Assembly: GCF_000304335.1 (NCBI RefSeq) | Contig: NZ_CAJF01000003.1 | Location: 124,001-188,000, forward strand | Direction: 5' to 3' | Length of the DNA stretch: 64,000 nt | From: Microbacterium yannicii PS01 | Lineage (GTDB): Bacteria > Actinomycetota > Actinomycetes > Actinomycetales > Microbacteriaceae | Shown here: positions 26,484 to 36,765 of the stretch, piece by piece | Layout of the letters: each line of letters begins with the position of its first letter | Numbering within the stretch: the stretch's first letter is position 1 | Translations under genes and position numbers: made by a program | The notes under the pieces: model-generated | Told to the model about the DNA's origin: nothing | The model's input: the letters and a program-made list of their open reading frames with translations, nothing else | The model's database searches: none

Positions 26484-28339
26484 GTACCACTCACCCCACC
26501 GAGAACGTCACTCGGGAGCCGGCCGTCTCCACGGTGCCGCCTCCCCCGCGTGACAAGCCGCTGGGCGGACGCTTCATCGGCGCCACCGCCAACTACATCG
26601 ATGAGCGCACGAGCCTGTCGGGCTTCGTCAAAGAGCTCGGTCGCAAGATCTTCCCCGACCACTGGTCGTTCATGCTGGGCGAGATCGCGCTGTGGGCGTT
26701 CGTCGTCGTGCTCCTCTCGGGCACGTTCCTGACGTTCTTCTTCCAGGCGTCGATGGTCGAGACGCACTACGACGGCGCCTACCTCCCCATGCGCGGCATC
26801 GAGATGTCGGCCGCCATGGCATCCACGCTCGAGATCTCCTTCGACCTCCGTGGCGGGCTCCTTGTCCGGCAGATCCACCACTGGGCCGCGCTCGTGTTCA
26901 TCGCCGGCATCGGCGTCCACATGCTCCGCGTGTTCTTCACGGGCGCCTTCCGCAAGCCGCGCGAGCTCAACTGGGTGATCGGCTTCATCCTGTTCATCCT
27001 CGCCCTGGGCGAGGGCTTCACCGGCTACTCGCTCCCCGACGACGTGCTGTCCGGCAACGGCCTGCGCATCATCGACGGCATGGTCAAGGGCATCCCCCTG
27101 ATCGGCACCTGGACCTCGTTCCTGCTCTTCGGCGGCGAGTTCCCGGGCACGGCCATCGTGGGGCGCCTGTACACGCTGCACATCCTGCTGCTCCCCGCCA
27201 TCCTCGTGGGTCTGCTGGTGGTCCACCTGATGTTGATGGTGATCAACAAGCACACGCAGTTCGCCGGCCCGGCCCGCTCGAACAGCAACGTCGTCGGCTA
27301 CCCGATGATGCCGGTCTACATGTCGAAGATGGGCGGATTCCTGTTCATCACGTTCGGTGTGATCGTCCTCGTCGCCTCGCTGTTCACGATCAACCCGATC
27401 TGGAACTACGGCCCCTACGACCCGTCGCCCGTGTCGGCGGGCACGCAGCCCGACTGGTACATCGGCTTCGCCGACGGCGCCCTGCGCCTGGTGCCGCCCG
27501 GCTGGGAGTTCGTGCTGTTCGACCGCACCTGGTCGTTCAACATCCTGGTCCCGCTCGTCGGGCTCGGCCTGTTCATCGTCGTGGTGCTGATCTACCCCTT
27601 CATCGAGGCGTGGGTCACCGGAGACAAGCGCGAGCACCACATCGCGCAGCGGCCTCGCAACGCGGCGACGCGCACCGCGATCGGCGCCGCGGGCGTCACG
27701 TTCTACGCGGTGCTCTGGGCCGCGGCGGCCTCCGACATCATCGCGACCCACTTCTGGCTCACGATGGAGGGTGTCATCCACACCCTTCAGGCGCTGCTCA
27801 TCGTGGGTCCGATCGTCGCCTACTTCGTGACCAAGCGCATCTGCCTCGCGCTGCAGAAGAAGGATCGCGAGATCGCTCTGCACGGCTTCGAGTCGGGTCG
27901 CATCGTCCGCCTGCCCGGCGGCGAGTACATCGAGGTGCACCAGCCCGTCGACGAGTACGAGCGCTACCGTCTCGTGGACTTCGAGACGTACGAGCCGCTG
28001 GTCGTCCGCCCCAACGCCAAGGGACGCATCCCCTGGCACGAGAACCTGCGCGCGTCGATCTCGCGCTGGTTCTTCGAGGACCGCCTCTCCCCCGTCACGC
28101 AGAGCGAGCTCGACGCGGCGCTGGCCCACCAGCACCACTCGCTGGAGCACATCGCCTCCGAAGAGCACGCCGAGCTGCAGGGCGCACACGAGCGCGCCGG
28201 CGTCCCCGACGCCCCGCACATCCCGATCGACGACGGACACAACTCCGAGACGGCCGTACGCCCCTCGAACGTGATCGTCCCGAATCCGGATCCCGGTACC
28301 AAGCCGCCCCGGAACCGCGAGAAGGAGTCCGGCTCCTGA
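26480..28339 (+). CDS. qcrB: Cytochrome b subunit of the bcc complex
   Basis: Di-haem b membrane subunit holding the quinol oxidation and reduction sites. 619 residues, with haem-ligand histidines in QIHHWAALVF and HMLRVFF, and later in HILLLP and VVHLMLMV, and with the FTGYSLPDD loop. The C-terminal extension (beyond about 440) after the core helices is charged and typical of actinobacteria. The start is TTG at 26480, inside the qcrA stop (TTGA), which favours coupled translation; a GTG at 26534 is a weaker alternative. The gene ends at a strong terminator. Confidence 0.96.
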   Translation: MSTTHPTENVTREPAVSTVPPPPRDKPLGGRFIGATANYIDERTSLSGFVKELGRKIFPDHWSFMLGEIALWAFVVVLLSGTFLTFFFQASMVETHYDGAYLPMRGIEMSAAMASTLEISFDLRGGLLVRQIHHWAALVFIAGIGVHMLRVFFTGAFRKPRELNWVIGFILFILALGEGFTGYSLPDDVLSGNGLRIIDGMVKGIPLIGTWTSFLLFGGEFPGTAIVGRLYTLHILLLPAILVGLLVVHLMLMVINKHTQFAGPARSNSNVVGYPMMPVYMSKMGGFLFITFGVIVLVASLFTINPIWNYGPYDPSPVSAGTQPDWYIGFADGALRLVPPGWEFVLFDRTWSFNILVPLVGLGLFIVVVLIYPFIEAWVTGDKREHHIAQRPRNAATRTAIGAAGVTFYAVLWAAAASDIIATHFWLTMEGVIHTLQALLIVGPIVAYFVTKRICLALQKKDREIALHGFESGRIVRLPGGEYIEVHQPVDEYERYRLVDFETYEPLVVRPNAKGRIPWHENLRASISRWFFEDRLSPVTQSELDAALAHQHHSLEHIASEEHAELQGAHERAGVPDAPHIPIDDGHNSETAVRPSNVIVPNPDPGTKPPRNREKESGS

Positions 28340-28359
28340 GCCCAGCCCACGGCGGCACC

Positions 28360-28401
28360 GGATGCCTCGGCACGATCTGAACGGATCGTGCCGAGGCATC
28401 C
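28360..28401 (+). terminator. Strong hairpin terminator after qcrB
   Basis: GGATGCCTCGGCACGATC and its exact complement are separated by about five bases. The stem starts 21 bases past the qcrB stop and should end the ctaE-qcrCAB transcript. There is no long T-run, as is common in this G+C-rich group. Confidence 0.8.
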
Positions 28402-28508
28402 GTCGTCTCACCCGGCGGTCAGGATCAAGCGAGAGAACGGCAGGAATCCGCCGACGGGTGACGCGCCTCCGGGCGGGAGGCCGACCGGGGCCCGCTTAGC
28501 CTGAAGAC

Positions 28509-28928
28509 ATGACAGACGCACTCTCGTACTTCTCCGCCAAGCTCGAGCTCGAGACCGACGCGTCCGATGTGTACGCGGCGCAGAAGGCCGGTGAGGACTT
28601 CGTCCTCGTCGACGTGCGCGGCGAGGAGGCCTGGGCGCAGGGGCGGATCCGTGGGGCGGTGCACATGCCCTACCGGGAGATCGCTGAGCGGGCGTCGGAC
28701 GAGATCGCGGCCAGGACACCGGTCGTCGTGTACTGCTGGAGCCCGGGCTGCAACGCCGGCGCGAAAGGCGCCCTCGAGTTCGCGCGCCTCGGCTACCGGG
28801 TCAAGGAGATGATCGGCGGATACGAGTACTGGGTGCGCGAGGGGCAGCCCGCGGAGAACGACGAGGGCGCGCTGCCCCGCGTCTTCGATCGTCAGGTCAT
28901 GGTCGTGCGCGCCCCGGTCGCGGGCTGA
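28509..28928 (+). CDS. Rhodanese-like domain protein
   Basis: A 139-residue single rhodanese domain: LVDVRGEEAW (33-42), GAVHMPY (49-55), and the active-site loop VYCWSPGCNAGAKG (74-87) with presumed catalytic C76. This loop differs from the classic CxxGxR, so sulfurtransferase activity is plausible but not certain. It may handle persulfide sulfur. It is convergent with the PP2C gene, four bases apart, and follows the qcrB terminator. Confidence 0.88.
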   Translation: MTDALSYFSAKLELETDASDVYAAQKAGEDFVLVDVRGEEAWAQGRIRGAVHMPYREIAERASDEIAARTPVVVYCWSPGCNAGAKGALEFARLGYRVKEMIGGYEYWVREGQPAENDEGALPRVFDRQVMVVRAPVAG

Positions 28929-28932
28929 CGAC

Positions 28933-29754
28933 TCAGGCCGACTCCAGGCCTTCCATGAACCTCGCGGCGGCGGCGCCGTAGAAGGAGGTCGAGGGCCGGT
29001 GCGCCAGGTCCCCCGTCGGGTTCATGGGCGCCCCCAGGGCCACGTCGCACACCACGACGGTCACGTTGTCGTAGGTGCCCGCTTCGATCGCGAGCGCGAC
29101 GCACGCGCCCGCTGCGTCCTCCGCGGCGTCGTACGCGACGAGGAGGCGCTCGATGTCGGCCTCGGGCACGTAGTCCGTCAGCCCGTCGCTGCACAGCAGC
29201 CACCGATCGCCGATCCTCGGCACGTGAACAGCGACGGTCGCCGCGTCCCGCTCGGCACCGCTGAGGGACGCCGTGATGACGTTGCGCCGCGGGTGGGAGG
29301 CCGCCACCTCGGCCGTCATGAGTCCGCTGTCGACGAGGACCTGCACGAGCGAGTCGTCGCGCGTCTGCCGCGACAGCAGGCCGTCTCGAAGAAGATAGGC
29401 CCTCGAGTCTCCGGTGTGGGCGAGGAGGAGCTCCTCGGCGTCGGAGAGGAAGATGCCGGTGAAGGTCGTCGCCATGCCGTGCAGGGCCGGATCTCGCTCG
29501 ACGTGGGCGCGCAGATCCCAGTTGGCCTCGCGGACCCGGACGGCCAGCAGTTCGGGCTCGAGGGGTCCGGGCATTCCTGCTGCGAGGCGGTGGATGAACG
29601 CCGCGGAGGCGAGATCGCCGGCCGGCCCGCCGCCGACGCCGTCGGCGACGGCGGCGCCCCACGACGCCGTGAACGCCGCGTCCTGGTTCACCGCGCGATG
29701 CGGTCCCACATCCGAGACGGCGGCGCCGCGCAGGGCAACGCGAGGCCCCATCAT
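28933..29754 (-). CDS. PP2C-family protein serine/threonine phosphatase
   Basis: A 273-residue soluble phosphatase with metal-binding motifs VNQDA (D25), AVADGVGGG (D38), HTGDSRAYLLRDG, LLCSDGLTD and YDNVTVVV, all of them complete. It would reverse Ser/Thr phosphorylation by Hanks-type kinases. No kinase gene is beside it. It lies downstream of ctaF on the same strand, 58 bases away. Confidence 0.92.
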   Translation of the reverse strand: MMGPRVALRGAAVSDVGPHRAVNQDAAFTASWGAAVADGVGGGPAGDLASAAFIHRLAAGMPGPLEPELLAVRVREANWDLRAHVERDPALHGMATTFTGIFLSDAEELLLAHTGDSRAYLLRDGLLSRQTRDDSLVQVLVDSGLMTAEVAASHPRRNVITASLSGAERDAATVAVHVPRIGDRWLLCSDGLTDYVPEADIERLLVAYDAAEDAAGACVALAIEAGTYDNVTVVVCDVALGAPMNPTGDLAHRPSTSFYGAAAARFMEGLESA

Positions 29755-29812
29755 CGATGGAGCCTCACGCGTGTGAGCCGGAAGGGCACGAAGACGATGC
29801 GGACCGCGTCGA

Positions 29813-30277
29813 TCAGCGGGCGAAGTAGCCGCGGTAGTACTCGTACACCCAGCCGACGATCGCGATGACGAAGATCGCGATGCCGATGGGCATGAGCCAG
29901 GCGCCGACGGCGAGGCCGATCATGGCGATCGCAGCCGAGAAGGCCAGCACGATCGGCCACCATGACCACGGGCTGAACTCGCCGAGCTCGGGGTCGCCGT
30001 CATCGATGTCGGCGGTCAGTCGGTCTTCGGGCAGCTCGCCGCCCTGTGCCTTGTGGACCTTGCCGATGTAGAACGCGATCAGCGCGCCCATGAACGCCGT
30101 GAAGAGAAGGGCGACGCTTCCCACCCACTCGATGGACAGAGTCACCGACTCCCAGTAGGACTGGCCGCCGGTGGCGTTCGTGTCCCAATTCGAGAGCAGG
30201 TTCCACGCGGTGTAGACCACCGCTACCAGCAGGAAGAATGCGGAGAGCAGCCACCACAGTCCGGTGTTGGTGCGCAC
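29813..30277 (-). CDS. ctaF: Cytochrome c oxidase subunit IV (actinobacterial CtaF)
   Basis: A 154-residue accessory subunit of the aa3 oxidase with about four membrane helices (residues 6-26, 50-72, 105-125, 128-146) and the characteristic DDGDPELGEFSPWSWWP stretch before helix three. It is restricted to actinobacteria. The GTG start directly follows the TAA stop of ctaD with no gap, so it is the third gene of ctaC-ctaD-ctaF. Confidence 0.92.
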   Translation of the reverse strand: MRTNTGLWWLLSAFFLLVAVVYTAWNLLSNWDTNATGGQSYWESVTLSIEWVGSVALLFTAFMGALIAFYIGKVHKAQGGELPEDRLTADIDDGDPELGEFSPWSWWPIVLAFSAAIAMIGLAVGAWLMPIGIAIFVIAIVGWVYEYYRGYFAR

Positions 30278-32041
30278 TTACTTCACCTCTCCCTCGGCGA
30301 TGTCGGCAACCGGGGCGTCAGGGGCGTCCTTCGCCGGCCCGACGCCGACGGGGATGCCGGCCTCGGGGTGGTTCAGGTCGAACGCGGGACGCTCGCTGCG
30401 GATGCGCGGGATCGACGTGAAGTTGTGACGCGGCGGCGGGCAGGACGTGGCCCACTCGAGCGATGCCCCATAGCCCCACGGGTCGTTGACGGTGACCTTG
30501 GGCGCCCGGCGCGCGGTGATCCACACGTTGAACAGGAACGGGATCATCGACGCGCCCAGGATCATGGCGCCGATCGTCGAGACCTGGTTGCCCCACGTGA
30601 AGCCGTCCTGATCGGCGTAGTCCGCGTAGCGGCGGACCATTCCGTCGACACCCAGCCAGTGCTGGATGAGGAACGTCATGTGGAAGCCGATGAACAGCAT
30701 CCAGAAGTGGATGTAGCCCAGGCGCTCGTTGAGCATCTTGCCGGTCCACTTCGGCCACCAGAAGTAGAAGCCGGCGAACATCGCGAACACCACCGTGCCG
30801 AAGACGACGTAGTGGAAGTGCGCCACGACGAAGTACGAGTCCGACAGATGGAAGTCCAGCGGCGGCGATGCGAGGATGACGCCGGTCAGACCACCGAAGA
30901 CGAACGACACGAGGAAGCCGAGGGCGAACACCATCGGCGTCTCGAACGTCACCGAACCGCGCCACATCGTGCCGATCCAGTTGAAGATCTTCACACCCGT
31001 GGGCACCGCGATCAGCATCGTCATGAGCGCGAAGAACGGCAGCAGCACCGCTCCGGTCACGTACATGTGGTGGGCCCACACCGCGACCGACAGCGCTGCG
31101 ATCGCGATCGTCGCGTATACGAGGGTCTTGTATCCGAAGATCGGCTTGCGGCTGAAGACCGGGAAGATCTCCGAGACGATGCCGAAGAACGGCAGCGCGA
31201 TGATGTACACCTCGGGGTGTCCGAAGAACCAGAACAGGTGCTGCCAGAGGAGCACGCCGCCGTTCGCCGGGTCGTAGATGTGGGCGCCGAGAACGCGATC
31301 GGCGGCGGCCGCGAGGATCGCGGCGGCGAGCACCGGGAACGCCATCAGGATCAGGATGCTGGTGACCAGCGTGTTCCAGGAGAAGATCGGCATGCGCCAC
31401 ATGGTCATGCCGGGCGCGCGCATCGTGATGATCGTCGTGATGAAGTTCACCGCGCCGAGGATCGTGCCGAAACCGCTCATGCCCAGACCCAGCATCCACA
31501 GGTTACCGCCCGCGCCGGGCGAGAACGAGGCGTTTGCCAGCGGCTGATAGGCGAACCACCCGAACGACGCCGCTCCCTGAGGAGTGAGGAAGCCGGCGAC
31601 CGCGATCGTCGAGCCGAAGAGGAACAGCCAGAACGCGAACGCGTTCAGCCGCGGGAAGGCGACGTCGGGCGCGCCGATCTGCAGGGGCAGGATCGCGTTG
31701 GCGAAGCCCGCGAACAGGGGCGTCGCGAACATCAGCAGCATGATCGTGCCGTGCATCGTGAAGAGCTGGTTGTACTGCTCCTTCGTGGGCACGATCTGCA
31801 TGCCGGGCTCGAAGAGCTCCGCACGGATGATCAGCGCCATCACGCCTCCGAGGAGGAAGAAGATGACGGACGCGATGAGGTACAGGTAGCCGATCGTCTT
31901 GTGGTCGGTGGAGGTGATCCACTTGACGATGATGTTGCCCTTCTGCTCGACGCGCGAGGCGCTGAGCAGTGCGGCCTGACGCGGCGGCAGGGTGGTCGGG
32001 CGACCCTGCGTCGTCTCCTGGAGCGGAAGCGTCGTCGCCAT
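30278..32041 (-). CDS. ctaD: Cytochrome c oxidase subunit I
   Basis: Catalytic subunit of the aa3 oxidase that carries haem a, haem a3 and CuB and reduces oxygen to water while pumping protons. 587 residues with twelve helices; visible are the HPEVYII motif with the cross-linked His/Tyr region, HHMYVTG for Cu[11 protein letters not shown] for haem ligands, and [11 protein letters not shown] early on. The upstream ctaC stop is 2 bases away. Confidence 0.97.
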   Translation of the reverse strand: MATTLPLQETTQGRPTTLPPRQAALLSASRVEQKGNIIVKWITSTDHKTIGYLYLIASVIFFLLGGVMALIIRAELFEPGMQIVPTKEQYNQLFTMHGTIMLLMFATPLFAGFANAILPLQIGAPDVAFPRLNAFAFWLFLFGSTIAVAGFLTPQGAASFGWFAYQPLANASFSPGAGGNLWMLGLGMSGFGTILGAVNFITTIITMRAPGMTMWRMPIFSWNTLVTSILILMAFPVLAAAILAAAADRVLGAHIYDPANGGVLLWQHLFWFFGHPEVYIIALPFFGIVSEIFPVFSRKPIFGYKTLVYATIAIAALSVAVWAHHMYVTGAVLLPFFALMTMLIAVPTGVKIFNWIGTMWRGSVTFETPMVFALGFLVSFVFGGLTGVILASPPLDFHLSDSYFVVAHFHYVVFGTVVFAMFAGFYFWWPKWTGKMLNERLGYIHFWMLFIGFHMTFLIQHWLGVDGMVRRYADYADQDGFTWGNQVSTIGAMILGASMIPFLFNVWITARRAPKVTVNDPWGYGASLEWATSCPPPRHNFTSIPRIRSERPAFDLNHPEAGIPVGVGPAKDAPDAPVADIAEGEVK

Positions 32042-32043
32042 GA

Positions 32044-32937
32044 TCAGTTGTCTCCCTCTTCGTCCTCAGGGGTCCCACCCGTGCCCGGCTGGTTCTGCAG
32101 ACGGTCGTAGGCGTCGTTGATGTCTCCGGTCTGACCGGCGTCGCGGAGGGAGTCGAGGTAGTCCTCGTACTCGGCTTCGCTCACGACCTCGACGTTGAAC
32201 AGCATCATCGAGTGGTACTCGCCGCACAGCTCGGCGCACTTGCCGGCGTACTCGCCCTCACGCGTCGGAGTGAAGGACCAGTAATTGTCCTTCCCGATGT
32301 ACATGTCCTTCTTGTAGAGGAAGTCGATGATCCAGAACGAGTGGATGACGTCGCGCGACTGCAGCTTGATCTTGACCGTCTGGTCGACCGGAAGCACGAG
32401 TGTGGGCAGCTCGCTCACGATGTCGCCGCGCTCGTCGGTCTGCGCCTGGACGCCCATGGTCCACACGGTGTCGTCGTCGGACTCGGCGTCGTACTGGAAG
32501 TCCCACGACCACTGCTTGCCGATCGCCGTGATCTCGACATCCGGCTCGTCGTACTGCGTCTCGAGGATCGTCTGGTCGCGCGCGGTGAAGGCGAAGAAGC
32601 CGATCACGAGGATCAGCGGGACGATCGTGTAGAAGATCTCGATCGGCATGTTGTAGCGCAGCTGCACCGGGAGTCCGCGCTGTCCCTTGCGGCGACGGTA
32701 TGCGATGGCCGCCCAGCCCATGAGACCCCACGTGATGACGCCGACGGCGAGCAGCACGATCCAGGAGTTGACCCACAGTCCCGCGACCATGTCGGTGCGG
32801 TTCGTCGTCGGCTGGCCGCTCTCGATGAAGCCGGGGAGGAAGCCGTGCAGCTCGGTCGGGGTGCATCCGGCGAGGACTGCAGCCGTTGCGATCCCGATCG
32901 GGAGAACGGCCCAGCGGATACGGCGTTTCGAAGGCAC
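32044..32937 (-). CDS. ctaC: Cytochrome c oxidase subunit II (CuA), lipoprotein type
   Basis: Accepts electrons from the bcc complex through the binuclear CuA centre. The 297-residue chain starts with a lipoprotein signal (lipobox LAGC, C25), has two membrane helices (about 55-75 and 98-115), and the CuA site [12 protein letters not shown] with an upstream His. The WSWDF aromatic patch for electron entry is present. GTG at 32937 follows AAAGG. First gene of ctaC-ctaD-ctaF. An inverted repeat CTTGCC/GGCAAG lies upstream at 32968-32986. Confidence 0.96.
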   Translation of the reverse strand: MPSKRRIRWAVLPIGIATAAVLAGCTPTELHGFLPGFIESGQPTTNRTDMVAGLWVNSWIVLLAVGVITWGLMGWAAIAYRRRKGQRGLPVQLRYNMPIEIFYTIVPLILVIGFFAFTARDQTILETQYDEPDVEITAIGKQWSWDFQYDAESDDDTVWTMGVQAQTDERGDIVSELPTLVLPVDQTVKIKLQSRDVIHSFWIIDFLYKKDMYIGKDNYWSFTPTREGEYAGKCAELCGEYHSMMLFNVEVVSEAEYEDYLDSLRDAGQTGDINDAYDRLQNQPGTGGTPEDEEGDN

Positions 32938-33043
32938 GGTGCACCTTTCCGGATCGCGAACAAGACTCTTGCCAGTCTAGGGCAAGCATCCAGGCGATTC
33001 AGGCCATGCGCCCAGGTTGACGCGTGTCCCCGGGAGCGAAAAA

Positions 33044-33082
33044 GGCGGGCCCGGGCGCCAATCGAGGCGCACCGGGCCCGCC
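33044..33082 (-). terminator. Intrinsic terminator after erpA
   Basis: Stem arms GGCGGGCCCGG and CCGGGCCCGCC, with inner GGCGCC/GGCGC pairing, followed on the minus strand by a run of T (the A-run just below 33044). It lies between the erpA stop (33108) and the ctaC start and isolates the two. Confidence 0.85.
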
Positions 33083-33107
33083 GGAAAACTACCCGGGCGG
33101 GCGGAGC

Positions 33108-33488
33108 TCAGTGGAAGCTGTCGCCGCACGCGCAGCTGCCCGCTGCGTTGGGGTTGTCGATCGTGAAGCCCTGCTCCGAGATCGTGTCCTTGAAGTCGAT
33201 GCTCGCGCCGTCGAGGTACGGGACGCTCATGTCGTCGACGATGACTTCGACGCCGTCGAAGTCGACCGTCTTGTCGCCCTCGAGCATGCGCTCGTCGAAG
33301 TACAGCTGGTAGATCAGGCCGCTGCAGCCTCCGGGCTGCACGGCGACGCGCAGACGCAGATCGTCGCGGCCTTCCTGCGACAGCAGGCTCTTGACCTTCA
33401 GCGCGGCGGCATCGGTCAGCAGCACGCCGTGCTCCTGCGCCGCGCCGGTCTGCGGCGCCTGGTCAGTCGTCAGTGCGGTGTCGGTCAT
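33108..33488 (-). CDS. erpA: Iron-sulfur cluster insertion protein, ErpA/IscA family
   Basis: A-type carrier that delivers Fe-S clusters to target proteins. The 126-residue chain has the family's three cysteines: C55 in QPGGCSG and C119/C121 in SCACG near the end. It lies upstream of the ctaCDF genes and may supply cofactors for respiratory enzymes, though a terminator separates the units. Confidence 0.93.
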   Translation of the reverse strand: MTDTALTTDQAPQTGAAQEHGVLLTDAAALKVKSLLSQEGRDDLRLRVAVQPGGCSGLIYQLYFDERMLEGDKTVDFDGVEVIVDDMSVPYLDGASIDFKDTISEQGFTIDNPNAAGSCACGDSFH

Positions 33489-33610
33489 GGCACTCCTCCG
33501 GACGGGCCGCCGGGGATGGTGGTCCCGAAAGGCGGCGGGATGCCTCGATTGTACGCGCGCCCGCCGGGAGGAGGCTCCGAGGCACCCGGGTTTCGGATCG
33601 AATGCCCTGC

Positions 33611-35011
33611 TCAGGCATCCGACGTGCGAGCGTCCAGCTTCTCCAGCAGCAGCGCCTCCGACAGCACCGCGTTGCGGAAGGTCTCCAGGTGCAGGGACTC
33701 GTTGGGGCTGTGAGCCCGCGAGTGGGGATCCTCGACACCCGTCACAAGGATCTGGGCACCGGGGAACTCCCGCACCAGGTCGGCGATGAAGGGAATGGAG
33801 CCCCCGACGCCGATGTCGACGGATTCCACCCCGTAACCCTCGTGCAGGGCCTCCCGTGCTGCGGCGACCGCCCAGCCGGAGGTGTTGACGAGGAAGGCGT
33901 CGCCGTAGTCCTGGTCCGAGAACTCCAGCTGGGCTCCGAAGGGGGCGTGCGCGCGCAGGTGCGCCTCGATCGCGGCGTAGGCGTCGCGCGCGGGCTGGCC
34001 GGGCGCGACGCGCGCACTGATGACGACAGAGACCTCGGGGCTCAGGGTGTTGGAGGCGTTCACGACGCTCGGCGCGTCGATGCCGGTCACCGTGATCGAC
34101 GGCTTGTTCCAGATGCGGCTGAGGATCGTGCCGCGGCCGACCGGCGTCACACCGTCAGGCAGTCCGGCCTCGTCGCGCAGCGTCTCCTCGCTGTAGGGCG
34201 GGGTCTCGGCATCCCGCTCGGTCAGCCCCTCGACCGCCACGGCGCCGTCGTCGTCCCAGAGCGTCGCCAGCAGCCGGACGGTGGCCATCATGGCGTCGGG
34301 TACGGCGCCCCCGAACATCCCGGAATGAGAGGCGTGCTCGAGGGTCTTCACACGCAGCGTGAAGCGCGTGTTGCCGCGCAGCGAGACCGTCAGGGCCGGC
34401 GTCTTCGCGTCCCAGTTGCCCGAATCGGCGACGACGATCACGTCGGCGCGGAGCGCGTCGGCGTTGTCGGACAGGAACTGTGCGAAGGAGCGCGAACCGG
34501 CCTCCTCCTCCCCCTCGAAGAAGAGCGCGACGCCGAGGTCGAAGTCGTCGCCCACAGCCTCCTTCAGCGCGCGAAGGGCGGCGATGTGGGCCATGATGCC
34601 CGCCTTGTCGTCCGCCGCGCCGCGTCCGTAGAGCCTTCCCCCGCGCACCGTCGGCTCGAAGGGCGGCGACTCCCACAGCGCCTCGTCACCCACGGGCTGA
34701 ACATCGTGATGCGCGTACAGCAGGATCGTCGGGCGGCCGTTGCGCGCAGCGCGCGTCGCGAGCACCGCGGGATTGCCCTGCTCGGTCATGCCCGGCACCG
34801 CGGCCGTGCGGACCTCGACCGTGTCGAAGAGCCCGGTGTCTCGGACGAGGTCGGCCACGGCGTCGGCGCTGCGCGCCACCTGTCCCGGGTCGAAGCCCGG
34901 GAACGCGACGGACGGGATCCGCACCAGCGCACCGAGATCGGCGATGGCGGAAGGGATGCCGGAGGCCGCGGCTTCGCGCACAGCATCCTGTCGGGGCAGC
35001 TCAGAGGTCAT
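33611..35011 (-). CDS. M20 family dipeptidase
   Basis: A 466-residue zinc metallopeptidase of the M20 family. Metal ligands and catalytic residues are visible: HHDVQP (H101 and D103), GAADDKAG (D134/D135), and EGEEEAGS (166-173). The dimerisation insert is present in the middle. Cytoplasmic; likely cleaves dipeptides or trims related amides; the exact substrate is not known. Divergent from the DUF3043 gene. Confidence 0.92.
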   Translation of the reverse strand: MTSELPRQDAVREAAASGIPSAIADLGALVRIPSVAFPGFDPGQVARSADAVADLVRDTGLFDTVEVRTAAVPGMTEQGNPAVLATRAARNGRPTILLYAHHDVQPVGDEALWESPPFEPTVRGGRLYGRGAADDKAGIMAHIAALRALKEAVGDDFDLGVALFFEGEEEAGSRSFAQFLSDNADALRADVIVVADSGNWDAKTPALTVSLRGNTRFTLRVKTLEHASHSGMFGGAVPDAMMATVRLLATLWDDDGAVAVEGLTERDAETPPYSEETLRDEAGLPDGVTPVGRGTILSRIWNKPSITVTGIDAPSVVNASNTLSPEVSVVISARVAPGQPARDAYAAIEAHLRAHAPFGAQLEFSDQDYGDAFLVNTSGWAVAAAREALHEGYGVESVDIGVGGSIPFIADLVREFPGAQILVTGVEDPHSRAHSPNESLHLETFRNAVLSEALLLEKLDARTSDA

Positions 35012-35068
35012 GCGGGTAATCTTAAGTCCACCCCGTCAACGCATTCCTTCTCAATCCAAGGACCTCCC

Positions 35069-35662
35069 GTGGCCAAGACACCCGCAGCTCCCGCCTCGAA
35101 CGAGGCCCCCTCCGAGGGAACCGTTCTGAACGGCGCACCCGTCGGTGCCACACCCAAGGGCCGGCCCACCCCCAAGCGCTCCGAGCAGGAGGCCGCGCGC
35201 AAGCGCCCCCTCGTGCCCGACACGAAGGAGGCGAAGGCCCGCGCCCGCGCCGACCTGGCCGCGCAGCGCGAGAAGGCGCGCCTCGGCATGGCTGCGGGCG
35301 ATCCCCGCTATCTGCCCGCCCGCGATCAGGGCGCGCAGCGGAAGTTCGTGCGCGACTGGGTCGACGGGGGCTGGCACCTCGGCGAGGCGGTCATGCCCGC
35401 CATGGTGCTGGTGATCCTCGCGACGTTCATTCCTGCCCCGGCCGTGCAGTACTACGCGTTCATCGGCCTCTGGATCTTCATCCTCTTCGTCGTCGGCGAC
35501 ATGATCATCACCTCGATCACGGTCAAGCGCAAGGTCAAGGAGAAGTTCGGAGCCGACAAGCTCGAGAAGGGTCTCGGCTGGTACGGGGCGATGCGCATGG
35601 TCCAGATGCGGTTCCTTCGCCTTCCGAAGCCACAGGTCAAGCGCGGCCACAAGCCCGCCTGA
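35069..35662 (+). CDS. DUF3043 membrane protein
   Basis: A 197-residue actinobacterial protein of unknown function. The N-terminal 100 residues are charged and Pro/Lys/Arg-rich, then YLPARDQGAQRKFVRDWVD, two membrane helices (about 109-126 and 130-153), and a basic tail ending KPQVKRGHKPA. GTG at 35069 follows AAGGA and starts VAKTPAAP. Convergent with pyrD. Confidence 0.88.
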   Translation: MAKTPAAPASNEAPSEGTVLNGAPVGATPKGRPTPKRSEQEAARKRPLVPDTKEAKARARADLAAQREKARLGMAAGDPRYLPARDQGAQRKFVRDWVDGGWHLGEAVMPAMVLVILATFIPAPAVQYYAFIGLWIFILFVVGDMIITSITVKRKVKEKFGADKLEKGLGWYGAMRMVQMRFLRLPKPQVKRGHKPA

Positions 35663-35673
35663 CCCGCCTCCGC

Positions 35674-36702
35674 TCAGCGGGGCAGCGCCGCCAGACCGCG
35701 GTTGATCTGCCTCGCCCACAGCGGGCCTCGGTAGAGGAACGCGGTGTATCCCTGCACCAGGGTGGCGCCGGCATTCAGCCGCTCCTGCACATCGGTCGCC
35801 GTCTCGATGCCGCCCACCGAGATCACGCAGAAGTCGGCGGGCACCGCCTGTTTCACCAGTCGCAGCACAGCCAGTGAGCGCTCTCTCAGCGGTGCGCCGG
35901 ACAGACCGCCCTCCCCCGCCGCGGCGACCGTGGCCGGGTCGGTCGTAAGTTCGGCGCGGGAGATCGTCGTGTTCGTGGCGATGAGCCCCGCCAGACCCAG
36001 ATCGACGGCGAGGCGTGCGACCGCCGTCACCTCCTCGTCGGGAAGGTCGGGGGCGATCTTGACGAGGAGCGGCGTCGATCCCGCCGCGTCGCGCACCTCG
36101 GTGAGCAGCGGACGCAGAGTCTCCACCGCCTGCAGTCCGCGCAGTCCCGGCGTGTTGGGCGAAGACACGTTGACGACGAGGTAGTCGGCGAGCGGGGCGA
36201 GCAGCGACGCGCTGCGCACGTAGTCGGCGGTCGCCGCCGACACGTCGACCACGCGGCTCTTGCCGATGTTCACGCCGAGCACCGCGCGTCGCGACCGGCG
36301 GCGGAGCCTCCGGAGCCGGACGGCCGCGGCCTCGGCTCCGTGGTTGTTGAATCCCATGCGATTCACCACGGCACGATCCGGGACCAGACGGAAGAGCCGC
36401 GGACGGGGATTGCCCGCCTGCGGAATCGCCGTCACCGTTCCGACCTCGACGTGGCCGAAACCGAGCGCGTACAGACCGAGCGCACCCTTCACGTCCTTGT
36501 CGAAGCCGGCGGCGACGCCGAAGGGCGATTCGAACCGCAGACCCAGCGCGGTAGTGGTCAGGCGCGGGTCCGGGCGGGTGAGCGCACGCGCTGCCCAGGA
36601 GAAGGGCGGGGCCCCCAGCACGCGGATCACCGCCATCGCCGCATGATGCGCGGTCTCGGGATCGAGGCGTGAGAGAACCGTGCGAAAGAGGAGGGGATAC
36701 AT
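35674..36702 (-). CDS. pyrD: Dihydroorotate dehydrogenase (quinone), class 2
   Basis: Oxidises dihydroorotate to orotate in pyrimidine synthesis, passing electrons to quinone; membrane-associated through its N-terminal helices. 342 residues, with [33 protein letters not shown] (class 2 uses this catalytic Ser) and the FMN-binding GLSGAPL and GGI near the end. No other pyr gene is adjacent. Confidence 0.96.
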   Translation of the reverse strand: MYPLLFRTVLSRLDPETAHHAAMAVIRVLGAPPFSWAARALTRPDPRLTTTALGLRFESPFGVAAGFDKDVKGALGLYALGFGHVEVGTVTAIPQAGNPRPRLFRLVPDRAVVNRMGFNNHGAEAAAVRLRRLRRRSRRAVLGVNIGKSRVVDVSAATADYVRSASLLAPLADYLVVNVSSPNTPGLRGLQAVETLRPLLTEVRDAAGSTPLLVKIAPDLPDEEVTAVARLAVDLGLAGLIATNTTISRAELTTDPATVAAAGEGGLSGAPLRERSLAVLRLVKQAVPADFCVISVGGIETATDVQERLNAGATLVQGYTAFLYRGPLWARQINRGLAALPR

Positions 36703-36765
36703 CGCCTCCAGGCTATCCGGTCGCCCGGGTGCGCCCGGTTCGTCGGACCCGGTCGGGACCGGCCG

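Noticed and set aside
26477..28411. 644-codon open frame on the minus strand
   Set aside because: Exactly opposite qcrB, with no homology and biased composition; shadow frame.
30053..32110. 685-codon open frame on the plus strand
   Set aside because: Lies opposite ctaF/ctaD; composition is dominated by Arg, His, Asp and Glu with no domain, as expected for an antisense shadow of G+C-rich genes.
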